Shown: in pieces, positions 8,769-17,330 of the stretch
Layout of the letters: each line of letters opens with the position of its first letter
How positions within the stretch are numbered: position 1 is the stretch's first letter
NCBI GenBank assembly: GCA_003105035.1
Contig: PQAL01000033.1
Coordinates: forward strand, 79,613 to 143,612
Source of the DNA: Anaerolineales bacterium
GTDB taxonomy: Bacteria; Chloroflexota; Anaerolineae; Anaerolineales; UBA4823
Reading direction: 5' to 3'
DNA: 64,000 bases
Translations under genes and position numbers: made by a program
Notes under the pieces: generated by a model
The model's input: only the letters and a program-made list of their open reading frames with translations
Databases searched by the model: none
What the model was told of the DNA's origin: nothing

Positions 8769-9335
8769 ATGGTAGAGATCGTACCTTATAAAGACAGCTG
8801 GCCAGCTGAATTTTATAAAATCGGATCGGCGCTGAGGCAAGGGTTGGGTGAGCTGGCATTGCGCATCGATCACATCGGCTCCACCTCGGTCCCCGGATTG
8901 GATGCCAAGGATATCATCGATATCCAGGTGACCGTCGCTGCGCTCACAGAGACGGTACGCCAGGCGATGCTGGTGCTGGGATATACCCCGCTTGAGCACA
9001 TCGCCAGCGATCACCGCCCGGCTGGGGCAATGGGGGCAGAGGAGGACTGGCAGAAATGGTATTTCCGCCCACCTCAAGGACAACGCCCCACCCATTTGCA
9101 CATGCGCGTGCAGGGGCGAGCCAACCAGGGCTATCCGCTCCTGTTCCGCGACTACCTGCGGGTACACCCGGCGACTGCCCAGGCTTATGCAGAGCTGAAG
9201 CGCCGCCTGGCAGCCAACCTGGCTGACCCGGAGACATACCCTGATGTGAAAGACCCCGCCGTCGACCTGATCTACCTGGCGGCCGAGGAATGGGCAGCAG
9301 CCACCAGCTGGGAACCTGGTGGGTCGGATTGTTAG
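8769..9335 (+). CDS. GrpB family protein (UPF0157 nucleotidyltransferase fold)
   Basis: A 188-residue GrpB-family protein with the signature RIDHIGSTSVPGLDAKDIIDIQV, in which GS and the Asp-x-x-Asp pattern resemble the catalytic centre of polymerase-beta-type nucleotidyltransferases. Members occur alone or fused to dephospho-CoA kinase, and their substrate is not established. GAGGAGG lies about 12 bases before the ATG, further than ideal. The nitroreductase gene follows 22 bases after the stop, so the two may share a transcript. Confidence 0.85.
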   Translation: MVEIVPYKDSWPAEFYKIGSALRQGLGELALRIDHIGSTSVPGLDAKDIIDIQVTVAALTETVRQAMLVLGYTPLEHIASDHRPAGAMGAEEDWQKWYFRPPQGQRPTHLHMRVQGRANQGYPLLFRDYLRVHPATAQAYAELKRRLAANLADPETYPDVKDPAVDLIYLAAEEWAAATSWEPGGSDC

Positions 9336-9357
9336 CGATGCTTGGAGAGGTAAAAAC

Positions 9358-9918
9358 ATGGAAACCTTGCAATCTATTCGTAATCGTTGCAGCTTGAAAG
9401 CACACATCTCCGCCCGGGAGATCGAGCCGGAAAAGATCAATGAGATCCTGGAAGCCGGCAGGCTGGCAGCTTCTGCCCGTAACTACCAACCCTGGCGCTT
9501 TGTCGTTGTCCACGATAGGCAAGTGGTCGGGGAGCTGGTCCAGGCGTTTTCTGAATCGAACCAGGTAATCAAGGATGCACCGGCTATCCTGGTCGTGTGC
9601 GGGCGGGCTGCGGACGATGTGATCCGCGATGGTCGGGAGTATTACCTGTTTGACATCGGCCTGGCAGTGGCGAACATGGTACTGGCTGCCACCGACCTGG
9701 GTATCATCACGCACCTGATGACAGCCTTTGATGAATCGCAGGTGAAGCAGGTCTTGCACCTCCCCGAGGATGTGCGTGCAGTGGTTGCTACACCGCTGGC
9801 TTACCCCCTGGAACCTACCTATGCACAGGCTGCCAGCGAGCGCCTGGCGATGCGTACGCGCAAAGACCTCAAGGAGCTGGTTTACTACAACCGCTGGAGT
9901 GAGGTTGAGCCGGCTTGA
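9358..9918 (+). CDS. Nitroreductase family FMN protein
   Basis: A 186-residue flavoprotein of the nitroreductase fold, at the short end of the family. The N-terminal METLQSIRNRCSLKAH carries the Arg-rich FMN-phosphate region. AGRLAASARNYQPWRFVVV is the typical first FMN-binding helix and strand. LAVANMVLAATDLGI is the conserved central helix. The start at 9358 was chosen because GGAGAGG lies at the right distance; a GTG at 9319 would overlap GrpB. The family reduces nitro groups, quinones or enones with NAD(P)H. The physiological substrate is unknown. Confidence 0.88.
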   Translation: METLQSIRNRCSLKAHISAREIEPEKINEILEAGRLAASARNYQPWRFVVVHDRQVVGELVQAFSESNQVIKDAPAILVVCGRAADDVIRDGREYYLFDIGLAVANMVLAATDLGIITHLMTAFDESQVKQVLHLPEDVRAVVATPLAYPLEPTYAQAASERLAMRTRKDLKELVYYNRWSEVEPA

Positions 9919-10038
9919 GGCGACTAGAATAATCTTATTAGCTGGTACCAATCACCAACTACCTCGCGCGTGGGTGGATTGTAACGCTTCAACCGTTGTA
10001 CACATCTAAAAACGTGAATCTGTCCATGGGAGGTAGCT

Positions 10039-10674
10039 ATGGATGTGACGATGATTGGTACTGGAAAAATGGCGCGCGGTATCTCCACCCGCCTGTTGGT
10101 GGGGGGTCATCAAATAACTCTGGTCGGTCATACTGCCGGGAAGGCTGAGAGCCTGGCCGCCGAGCTTGGTGCGATCGGTAAAGGACGCATCGAAGTCGCC
10201 CATGCTGGCGTGCTTGGTGGCGAGGTGGTTTTTCTGGCGGTTCCCTACGCAGCAGCGCAATCTGTTGTGGCCAAGTATCGTGAGCGACTGAAGGGCAAGG
10301 TCCTGGTAGATATCACCAATCCGATGAATTTTCAAACGCTGGAGCCGACGAGCCCCGATAACATTTCCGGTGCAGAGGGGTTGGCGAAGCTGTTGCCAGA
10401 CACCACGCAGGTGATCAAGGCATTTAATACTGTTTTTAGCCGAACCCTGCCCGAGGGGCAGAAAGCTGGTCAGGTACTGGACGTCTTCATTGCCGGGGAC
10501 GATGCCGAAGAGAAGGCAAAAGTATCCCGCTTAATCGAAAGTGGTGGCATGCGCCTGATCGATACCGGGCCGCTGAAACGTGCCCGTCAGCTGGAAGCGT
10601 CGGGGTTGTTGCACGTCGCCCTGCAGTCGCAGGTGAATGGGGGATACAGCACCGCCTTCAAGCTCATCATCTGA
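10039..10674 (+). CDS. NADPH-dependent F420 reductase-like oxidoreductase (F420_oxidored domain)
   Basis: A 211-residue Rossmann-fold protein. The N-terminal MIGTGKMARGISTRLLVGGH is the dinucleotide-binding turn (GTGxMA), followed by LVGHTAGKAESLAAELG. DITNPMNFQTLEPTSPDNISGAE and VIKAFNTVF match F420-dependent NADP reductases and the STEAP-like NADP oxidoreductase group. It may use NADPH to reduce a deazaflavin or flavin. F420 use is not proven because no F420 synthesis gene is in the window. GGGAGG precedes the ATG at good spacing. The gene is monocistronic. Confidence 0.82.
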   Translation: MDVTMIGTGKMARGISTRLLVGGHQITLVGHTAGKAESLAAELGAIGKGRIEVAHAGVLGGEVVFLAVPYAAAQSVVAKYRERLKGKVLVDITNPMNFQTLEPTSPDNISGAEGLAKLLPDTTQVIKAFNTVFSRTLPEGQKAGQVLDVFIAGDDAEEKAKVSRLIESGGMRLIDTGPLKRARQLEASGLLHVALQSQVNGGYSTAFKLII

Positions 10675-10807
10675 ACGGGAAACTTTGCCTGGTAAGCCAG
10701 CGTGGTTATCAACATCTCACCTGCCGGCTATCATATTCATTTATATTTGGAGGAGTAGACGGGTAATCCTCCCCTGGGTGGTCCCTGCCTGTGTGAATTT
10801 CGAATAA

Positions 10808-10816
10808 TGATAAAAT
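10808..10816 (+). promoter_or_regulatory. Extended -10 candidate before the split signalling genes
   Basis: TGATAAAAT is a TGn extended -10 element about 50 bases before the ATG at 10865. No good -35 box is seen at the normal distance. It is placed as the likeliest start site for the two-gene signalling unit. Confidence 0.35.
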
Positions 10817-10864
10817 AATCTGATTACTGTAACGGGAGTATTCCCTCGTTAGGAGAATTGGAAC

Positions 10865-12784
10865 ATGATCTGCCCTCACTGCCAGACGGATAACCCCGAT
10901 GCCGCCCACTTCTGCTTGCGATGCGGGCAGGAATTACTCCGTAAGTGCAGCAACTGCCATTCAGAGCTACCGATGGGGGCTCATTTTTGCATGCAATGTG
11001 GACAGCCAGTGCAGACCGAGACCAGCATTGACAGCCAGCGTTTGAGCCAGCTGGCTGCAGAAGCTCCCGGTGAGCTGGTGCAAAAAATTCGTACCGAACT
11101 ATCGCTGGTGGCGAAGCGGCCGGCTGGAGCACTGCGGGAACAGCGGGTAGTCACCACCCTCCTTGCAGATGTGGTCGGCTCAACCGGCCTGTCAGAGAAG
11201 CTGGGCCTGGAAGCCTGGACCGAATTGATCAACACCGCCTTCGATTGCATCGCCAAGGTTATATATAAATATGAGGGCACAATCGCCCGGATTCTGGGTG
11301 ATTCGTTGCTGGCGTTCTTCGGGGCGCCGCTGGCACATGAAGATGACCCTCAAAGGGCCATCTCAGCTGGCTTGGAAATTATCGAGCAAATCCGCCTCAA
11401 TTGCCATGAACATAATGCCACGCATGCTGTCGATTTTAAAATGCGTGTGTGCATCAATACCGGGCCGGTGATCATCGGCGCGGTGGGTGGAGACCTGACC
11501 TACGATTACAACGCGTCTGGCGCGACCATCAACCTCACCTCCCGCATCAAGTTTGCCGGCAAGCCGATGAGCGTATTAGTCACCGGTAACACCTATCCTT
11601 TTATATCCCCGTACTTCGAATGTCACGACTTGGGCTCCGTCAGTGTGAAGGGCGTGTCAAAACCGATGCGTGTCTACCAGGTGATCTCGGCACGCTCCAC
11701 CCTCGGGCGCACGCGTGGCTTTTCGGAACTGGCCAGCCCGATGGTCGGTCGCCAGCAGGAGTTGGAAACATTGATGAACACCTGCGATGCGGTGAGGGCT
11801 GGGTTAGGCCGGGCGGTCCTGATCACGGGTGAGCCGGGTCTGGGCAAAACTCGCCTGATCCAGGAATGGCAAAAAGCCGTTGAAGCGAAAAATGAGCGCG
11901 GTTACCGTCAGACCCCTGCCAGGAGCTGGGTGACTGGACGCTGCTTATCCTACCAGCAAGGCCAGGCTTACCAATTACTGGTAGATCTTTTACGTAACAT
12001 GTTTGGCGTGACAGCTGGTGACGATGAAGGGCAAACACGGGCCACGCTAGAGATGCAACTGCAAAGCCTTCTGGGTGATCGGGCAGGGGAGATATTTCCC
12101 TTCCTGGCTCACTTGCTGGGATTGAAATTAGAGGGGGAGGCCTGGCAGCGCACCCTGGTCACCGATCCGCAGGCAATGCAGATGCTCTATCTCAAGGCCA
12201 TGGAACAGTTACTGCAAGCTATCATGCAGCACACCTCCCTTATCCTTGTGCTGGAAGACCTGCATTGGGCGGATGACTCATCCATCGAGGTCTTCACCAA
12301 GCTGCTGCCGTTAGTGAACAGTGGGCCGATCCTTTTCTGCCTGGTGACGCGCATGGAACGCGAATCAGCGGGCTGGAAACTGGTCACGGCTGCCCGCCAG
12401 CTCTTGGGTGGAAGTCTGACCGAAATCAGCCTGCAGAGCCTGTCTGAGAAAGACAGCCGCTCATTGGTGGCCAACCTGCTGTCAATAGAAACGCTGGAGA
12501 ACAGGGTGCGTGGGCTGATCCTCGACAAGGCTGAAGGTAACCCCTTGTTCCTCGAAGAGGTCATCCGCATGTTGATCGACCGGGGGGCGATTTCTTTCAA
12601 GGATGGCGCCTGGATCACTGAGCAGGAGATCAGCCCACGTGACATCCCCGATAACCTGCAAGGGCTTTTGCTGGCCCGGATCGACCGCTTGCCATCCGAA
12701 GCACGCTACACCTTGATGGTGGCATCGGTGATCGGGCGCAACTTCCTGGTCAAGGTCCTGTCGCAAGTACTTGGAGGAGCATAA
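10865..12784 (+). CDS. Zinc-ribbon / class III cyclase-like / AAA ATPase, N-terminal half of a split signalling protein
   Basis: A 639-residue protein. Residues 1-48 are a double zinc ribbon with four CxxC pairs (CPHC, CLRC, CSNC, CMQC). Residues 92-275 are a class III nucleotidyl cyclase-like domain with metal-binding Asp102 (LLADVVGST) and Asp146 (ILGDSLLAFFG), and with Asn223 and Arg227 at the transition-state positions. The usual purine-selecting residues are not obvious, so cyclase activity is uncertain. From about 290 an AAA_16-type ATPase follows, with Walker A GEPGLGKT (322-329) and Walker B LILVLEDLHWADD (Asp465). The frame stops within the helical part of this ATPase; the expected continuation is the next gene, one base out of frame. 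Confidence 0.9.
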   Translation: MICPHCQTDNPDAAHFCLRCGQELLRKCSNCHSELPMGAHFCMQCGQPVQTETSIDSQRLSQLAAEAPGELVQKIRTELSLVAKRPAGALREQRVVTTLLADVVGSTGLSEKLGLEAWTELINTAFDCIAKVIYKYEGTIARILGDSLLAFFGAPLAHEDDPQRAISAGLEIIEQIRLNCHEHNATHAVDFKMRVCINTGPVIIGAVGGDLTYDYNASGATINLTSRIKFAGKPMSVLVTGNTYPFISPYFECHDLGSVSVKGVSKPMRVYQVISARSTLGRTRGFSELASPMVGRQQELETLMNTCDAVRAGLGRAVLITGEPGLGKTRLIQEWQKAVEAKNERGYRQTPARSWVTGRCLSYQQGQAYQLLVDLLRNMFGVTAGDDEGQTRATLEMQLQSLLGDRAGEIFPFLAHLLGLKLEGEAWQRTLVTDPQAMQMLYLKAMEQLLQAIMQHTSLILVLEDLHWADDSSIEVFTKLLPLVNSGPILFCLVTRMERESAGWKLVTAARQLLGGSLTEISLQSLSEKDSRSLVANLLSIETLENRVRGLILDKAEGNPLFLEEVIRMLIDRGAISFKDGAWITEQEISPRDIPDNLQGLLLARIDRLPSEARYTLMVASVIGRNFLVKVLSQVLGGA

Positions 12785-12788
12785 TATG
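12773..12788 (+). promoter_or_regulatory. Shine-Dalgarno and start that divide the signalling protein
   Basis: GGAGGAG at 12773-12779 is followed after 6 bases by ATG at 12786. The upstream stop TAA (12782-12784) lies one base before that ATG (TAATATG). Ribosomes ending on the first gene could restart at once. The strength and position of the site suggest real two-gene translation instead of a sequencing slip. Confidence 0.7.
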
Positions 12789-15305
12789 GGCTTATTCAAC
12801 AATCTGAGCGCATTGGAATCTGCCGGGTTGATCCAGGTGGCGAAGGTCGAGCCTGATCTCGAGTACCTGTTCCGGCATTCGATGGTTCAGGATGCTGCTT
12901 ATGCCGCCCTGCTGGATAGCGACCGAAAGCGCCTGCACCTGGCAGTCGGCAATGCCATTGAACAACTCTATCCAGGCAGGAAGAAGGAATTTGCTGCCAT
13001 TCTCGGCAACCATTTTAAACTTGCCGGTGAGGAAGAGCATGCCCTGAGCTATTTCATCCTTGCGGGCGATGAAGCCTTAAAGGTCTATGCCAACGCTGAG
13101 GCTGAGCTGCAATATCGCAGTGCCCTCGAGTTAAGCTGTTGCTCTGGGCTAGACATCGCCTGGCTTTATTCCGGGCTGGGTGAAGCGCTATACCGCCAGA
13201 ACCGTTTTGTGGAGTCAGCCGATGCTTTCCAGGAAGGGATAAAGATTTATCGTGCTTGTGGCGACAATGACGGGGTGGCACGCCTGTATGCCCGGCTGGC
13301 ACGCGTGGAGTGGTATGACAGTAAGCGACCTAAGGGGCTGCAAACCTGCCTGGTGGGCATGAAAGAAGTGCGCGATGCCCCCGATAGCCAGGGCAAAGCG
13401 ATGCTGATCCACGAGACTGCCCGTGCCTACTACTTCAATGGGAATTCAGAGAAAGCCCTTCCGTTGTGCCGGCAAGCCCTGAAAATCGCGGAGCAGCTTG
13501 GCGATACATATCTGCAGGCCGATAGCATGGCTACTCTGGGTATCCTGTCTGGCATCACCCCCGAAGAATCGCTGGAGGCTTTGGGTAAGGCGGTCGATCT
13601 TGCGGAAGCCAACGGCTACATGCAAGTGGCGCTCAGAGCTTATATCAACCTGGGCACAATGACCCGTACCTGGCGAGGAGATAACGAGACGGCCTTGCGA
13701 TGCTTTCGCCGTTCTGCTGAGCTGGGCAAGCTGCGCGGTGTTGCTTCGGAGGAGCAATTGGGCCTCTCAAGCTATATCAGCTGCCTGTTCGCTCCTGGAA
13801 GGCTAAAAGAGGTCAGGGCAGAGCTGCCAAATTTGGAAAAGCTGGCCAGCCAGATGCCCAATCCTGAGCCGAACCTGGTCTTGATCAGCTATCTTAAGGC
13901 GATCCTGACAATCCATGAAGGAGATTGGGATAGCGGTCTGGCAATCTTCTGGCAAATCCTGCAGCGTTATCGTGAGTTGAAAAACAAGGAATCAGAATTG
14001 AGCGTGCTTGATGAGCTTAGCTGGATGATCCTGGAAAAGCAACGCTGGGGAGAACCAGCCGACCTTGTAAAAGTGGAAGAGCTGCTTAATACCGTCCTGG
14101 AAATCGTCAAACACAAAAGTTCGAAGGAGCTGATCTGGGTTTACCCGCGCATGGCCATGCTGAAAGCCCGCCAGGGGAAAATTGAAGAAGCTGAACAATG
14201 GTTAGAAAGAGCACAGCAACGGATGCCAGGTTCCAGCTCGATTTGGGATGAACGCTTCATGCAGGAATGCACCATGGAGATCGATTTTGCCAGGCGAGAT
14301 TGGGATCAGGCCCTTAGCCAGGTTGAAAAAATCACCCGCACGGATGCGCGCCTGGGTTTCAGGGTAAATTATGCTCGCAGCTTACTGAGCTGGGGAGATA
14401 TGCTAATTATGCGAGGTCTTTCAGGTGACCTAGAAACAGCCGAAACCCTGTTACGGCAGGCAATCGAAGAGTGCAATGCCATGGGTATTGGTCACTACCC
14501 GGATATTGCCGGAGCTAAGCTGGAGGTCATCGGGGCAAGGCAGCACGCTCGCACGCTTGATCATGAGAAGATGACTAGGGAGCTGAAAAAAGCCCGCCGT
14601 GTGCAAGAAAGCCTGCTGCCCGATAAACCGCCCCAACTGGCCGGTTGGGATCTCACGGTGATGCTTGAACCTGCCCACGAGACCAGTGGTGATTTTTACG
14701 ATTTTCTGATGCTGCCGGATGGGAAGTTAGGCTTGATTATTGCCGATGTTACCGACAAAGGCACCGGTGCGGCTTTATATATGGCATTAAGCCGTTCCCT
14801 GTGGCGTACATTCGCGGTAAACCATCCCGAAGAGCCTCAACAAACCCTGGCTGAAACCAACCAACGCATTATGGCAGATACGCACGGCGGACTATACATC
14901 ACCCTGTTTTACGGAATCCTCGAGCCCCAGGAAGGTGCTTTTCGGTTTTGCAACGCCGGGCACCTGCCTGGATTACTGCAACGCGCGAAGGATGGTGAGA
15001 TAGAGCAGCTTAAACGCACTGGTATCCCGCTGGGTGTGCTGGAAGCCGCCGGGTGGAGCAAAGAAGGGCTGATCATGGAGCCGGGGGATGCTCTCGTGTT
15101 GTACACCGACGGGATTACTGAGGCACAAAACAGCGCTGAAGAATTCTATGGCCTGGAGAGACTGCTGAAAACTTTAAAACGGGCACAGGGTAAACCTGCT
15201 GTTGAAATTCGCGACCTGATTTTGAGCGACTTGCGGAACTGGGTGGGGCAAGCAGAGCAGTTCGATGACATCTCCCTGATGGTACTGGTAAGGGAGAAGA
15301 AGTAA
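12786..15305 (+). CDS. AAA helical tail / TPR / SpoIIE-type PP2C phosphatase, C-terminal half of the split protein
   Basis: An 839-residue protein that begins in mid-domain. LSALESAGLI and DLEYLFRHSMVQDAAYAALL are the sequences that normally follow the AAA_16 domain in one-piece relatives. Residues of about 90-590 are helical TPR-like repeats. The C-terminal 230 residues are a SpoIIE/RsbU-type phosphatase: RRVQESLLP linker, SGDFYD, DVTDKGTGAALYMALSRS, DGITEA and FDDISLMVL provide the metal-binding aspartates. The output is therefore probably dephosphorylation of an anti-sigma-factor antagonist. No such antagonist or kinase is encoded nearby. The start at 12786 has an excellent Shine-Dalgarno; an upstream in-frame TTG at 12771 is less likely. 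Confidence 0.9.
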   Translation: MGLFNNLSALESAGLIQVAKVEPDLEYLFRHSMVQDAAYAALLDSDRKRLHLAVGNAIEQLYPGRKKEFAAILGNHFKLAGEEEHALSYFILAGDEALKVYANAEAELQYRSALELSCCSGLDIAWLYSGLGEALYRQNRFVESADAFQEGIKIYRACGDNDGVARLYARLARVEWYDSKRPKGLQTCLVGMKEVRDAPDSQGKAMLIHETARAYYFNGNSEKALPLCRQALKIAEQLGDTYLQADSMATLGILSGITPEESLEALGKAVDLAEANGYMQVALRAYINLGTMTRTWRGDNETALRCFRRSAELGKLRGVASEEQLGLSSYISCLFAPGRLKEVRAELPNLEKLASQMPNPEPNLVLISYLKAILTIHEGDWDSGLAIFWQILQRYRELKNKESELSVLDELSWMILEKQRWGEPADLVKVEELLNTVLEIVKHKSSKELIWVYPRMAMLKARQGKIEEAEQWLERAQQRMPGSSSIWDERFMQECTMEIDFARRDWDQALSQVEKITRTDARLGFRVNYARSLLSWGDMLIMRGLSGDLETAETLLRQAIEECNAMGIGHYPDIAGAKLEVIGARQHARTLDHEKMTRELKKARRVQESLLPDKPPQLAGWDLTVMLEPAHETSGDFYDFLMLPDGKLGLIIADVTDKGTGAALYMALSRSLWRTFAVNHPEEPQQTLAETNQRIMADTHGGLYITLFYGILEPQEGAFRFCNAGHLPGLLQRAKDGEIEQLKRTGIPLGVLEAAGWSKEGLIMEPGDALVLYTDGITEAQNSAEEFYGLERLLKTLKRAQGKPAVEIRDLILSDLRNWVGQAEQFDDISLMVLVREKK

Positions 15306-15401
15306 CCAAGGTGTAAATTCAGCGTTACTGTGGGTGAGGAAATTACATCTTCCCCCTCCAACCTCCCCCATTGCGATGCTTAAAAATAGAGGAGGGTAAG
15401 A

Positions 15402-15983
15402 ATGGCGATCATTCTTGCAATCGAGTCATTTGATCGGTTTGTTATGCAACCACCCAGTATGCCTGAAATGAGCGCACAGGCTGCCCTCCAGCTGGTGAAA
15501 CTGTTCGATGAGCAGCACATCGCAGTGATCCTGGATGGGGGATGGGGGGTGGATGCGCTTTTAGGTGAGCAAACCCGCCGGCATGCCGACCTGGATATCG
15601 TCATTGCATATGACGACGTGATCCGTTTACGCAGCCTGCTTGAAGGTAAAGGATATGCAGATGTGCCTCGACCGGATACACGCCCGGTTAATTTTGTGAT
15701 GGGCGATGCTCAAGGCCACGAGGTGGATATCCACACCTATTCGAAAGACCGTCTTAATCACCCGGAGCAAGGGCTGGATTACCCACTCGAGTCATTCTAT
15801 GGCGAGGGTCGTATCCTGGATTACCCGGTCAGGTGTATCGATGCGATCAGCATGGTGCAATTTCACACCGGGTACGAGCTGGATGATAACGATTACCGTG
15901 ATGTAAAGGCACTCTGCCTGCGGTTTGGTATCCAGATGCCAGCCGAATATAACAGGTTCGAACAGCCTCAGCCCGACGAATAA
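15402..15983 (+). CDS. Aminoglycoside/lincosamide nucleotidyltransferase-like protein (ANT(2'')/Lnu type)
   Basis: A 193-residue minimal nucleotidyltransferase. LDGGWGVDALLG (residues 44-55) with HADLDIVIAYDD (61-72) supplies the G-G-W and DLD catalytic pattern of AadB and LnuA. EVDIHTY and the late YELDDNDYRDVKAL are also shared. Known members add AMP to drugs, but environmental homologues are common and untested. The start has GGAGGG at good spacing. A downstream ATG at residue 15 is possible. It is not part of an integron or transposon. Confidence 0.82.
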   Translation: MAIILAIESFDRFVMQPPSMPEMSAQAALQLVKLFDEQHIAVILDGGWGVDALLGEQTRRHADLDIVIAYDDVIRLRSLLEGKGYADVPRPDTRPVNFVMGDAQGHEVDIHTYSKDRLNHPEQGLDYPLESFYGEGRILDYPVRCIDAISMVQFHTGYELDDNDYRDVKALCLRFGIQMPAEYNRFEQPQPDE

Positions 15984-16037
15984 TCGCGGATTGCTTCAGC
16001 ATGGATATTCAAGTTGAAGTATGGAAGAGGAGATCTT

Positions 16038-16487
16038 ATGGAACCGAGTGAGATTTTTAGCCAGTGGGGTCAGGTGCGGGCAGACCTGATCACCACCATC
16101 GACATGTTCAGCGAAGACGAGCTCACTTTTACACCCTTTACGGGCTCATGGCCGGTGGGGCAGATTATGCTGCACATCGCCGACTGCGAAGATAACTGGC
16201 TGTATGGTGTGGTTCAACATCAGATACAACCCTGGATATCCTATGATTTAGCCGATCATCCGACCAAATCTGCGATCAAGGCGATCCTGGAGCGAGCGCA
16301 TCTCCGCACCATCCAGCTGCTTGAAGACTTGAACGAAGATGACCTGGATGATAAGTATAAGCTCCCGGATGGCAGTGTAATCCGATTGCGTGGGATCATC
16401 TGGCATGTGCTCGAGCACGAGATCCACCACCGCGGAGAGCTTTCGCTGGCATTGGGGTTGTTGGGCCGGGAAGGCCTGGATGTGTAG
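16038..16487 (+). CDS. DinB family protein
   Basis: A 149-residue four-helix-bundle protein of the DinB/YfiT family. Three histidines expected to bind a divalent metal occur in the usual places: MLHIADCEDNW in helix 2, and WHVLEHEIHHRGEL near the C-terminus. Some family members are thiol-dependent transferases using mycothiol or bacillithiol, and others have no known role. The ATG at 16038 was chosen over an upstream TTG because AGAGGAG precedes it. It lies in a run of same-direction genes but with 50-base gaps. Confidence 0.88.
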   Translation: MEPSEIFSQWGQVRADLITTIDMFSEDELTFTPFTGSWPVGQIMLHIADCEDNWLYGVVQHQIQPWISYDLADHPTKSAIKAILERAHLRTIQLLEDLNEDDLDDKYKLPDGSVIRLRGIIWHVLEHEIHHRGELSLALGLLGREGLDV

Positions 16488-16538
16488 ACACCCAGGTTAT
16501 GGCAATCTTGATTTGTAAAAGGATCTCAGGAAACCGGC

Positions 16539-17330
16539 TTGATTGAGATTAATCCCAGCCAGGTAACACCGAAATTTACCACCTTGTTTGAGAGAGGTAT
16601 CCCAACGGGCATCCGCTGTATCGCAGTGCTCGGGGGCGGCAATGCTGGCAGGATATTCGTTGACGACCTGGCAGATCCGCGGTTGGGTTATGTGTGGGAG
16701 CAGGATGATGGCACCTTGTACCAGGGTGGAGCAGTGGATGCGGCACAATTGCTAGAGATGGTTGCTTTGCTCAGGCAGACTGGCATCGTCGCCCTTGCCT
16801 TCCGCGAGAATGATCCCATGCTCGATATTTTTCCTCCGCAGCCGGATGCCGGGGCAGAATGCCTTGAGCTGGAGCGTGCCGCTTCAGGTAGCGACCTGAC
16901 GCCTCACCTGCAACTCCCCGCAGGCTACCAGGTTTTCCACCTGAGCTATGAGCTAATTGAAAAAAGCCCACGACTCGGAGATACCCTGGCCCGCTATGTC
17001 GGTCTGGAGAGCTATCTCGAAAGCGGATTAGGGATCTGCCTCCTGCACGGAGATGAATATGTATGTACTGCCCGGGCAGATATGGAAGTGGATAAGGTGC
17101 GAGAAGTGGGCATTATCACCGAGCCAGCCCACCGCGGGAGAGGGCTTGGTACGATAGCCGTCGCGCACCTGCTCAACTGGTGCGATGAGCTAGGCTGTTC
17201 AACTTACTGGGATTGCGCCCGGTATAATATCGGCTCAGTGAAGATCGCTCACAAGCTTGGTTATGGCAACCAGCGAGAGTATCGGTTACTCGCCTGGTTC
17301 CCACCCAGGAAAGAAGTCAGGATAGGATGA
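16539..17330 (+). CDS. GNAT acetyltransferase of the ZmaR (zwittermicin-resistance) type
   Basis: A 263-residue protein with a C-terminal GNAT domain. VGIITEPAHRGRGLGTIAVAHL is the acetyl-CoA-binding motif A, followed by YNIGSVKIAHKLGYGNQREYRL. The N-terminal half (AVLGGGNAGRIFVDDLADPRLGYVW) is that of the PF12746 GNAT group, which includes the zwittermicin A acetyltransferase. The start is TTG with AGGAAA upstream. The stop overlaps the dehydratase ATG by four bases (ATGA), so this gene, the dehydratase-like gene and flavodoxin form one operon. The acceptor is unknown. A link to CoA-ester metabolism is inferred from the operon only. Confidence 0.83.
   Translation: MIEINPSQVTPKFTTLFERGIPTGIRCIAVLGGGNAGRIFVDDLADPRLGYVWEQDDGTLYQGGAVDAAQLLEMVALLRQTGIVALAFRENDPMLDIFPPQPDAGAECLELERAASGSDLTPHLQLPAGYQVFHLSYELIEKSPRLGDTLARYVGLESYLESGLGICLLHGDEYVCTARADMEVDKVREVGIITEPAHRGRGLGTIAVAHLLNWCDELGCSTYWDCARYNIGSVKIAHKLGYGNQREYRLLAWFPPRKEVRIG

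Noticed and set aside
8700-9951. Two long minus-strand frames opposite GrpB and nitroreductase
   Set aside because: They overlap well-supported plus-strand genes, have no ribosome site and show no known domain; their residues follow the complementary codon pattern.
12771-12790. Programmed +1 ribosomal frameshift joining the two signalling genes
   Set aside because: No slippery codon with stop is seen before the Shine-Dalgarno; the strong start site favours reinitiation, though a frameshift cannot be fully excluded.
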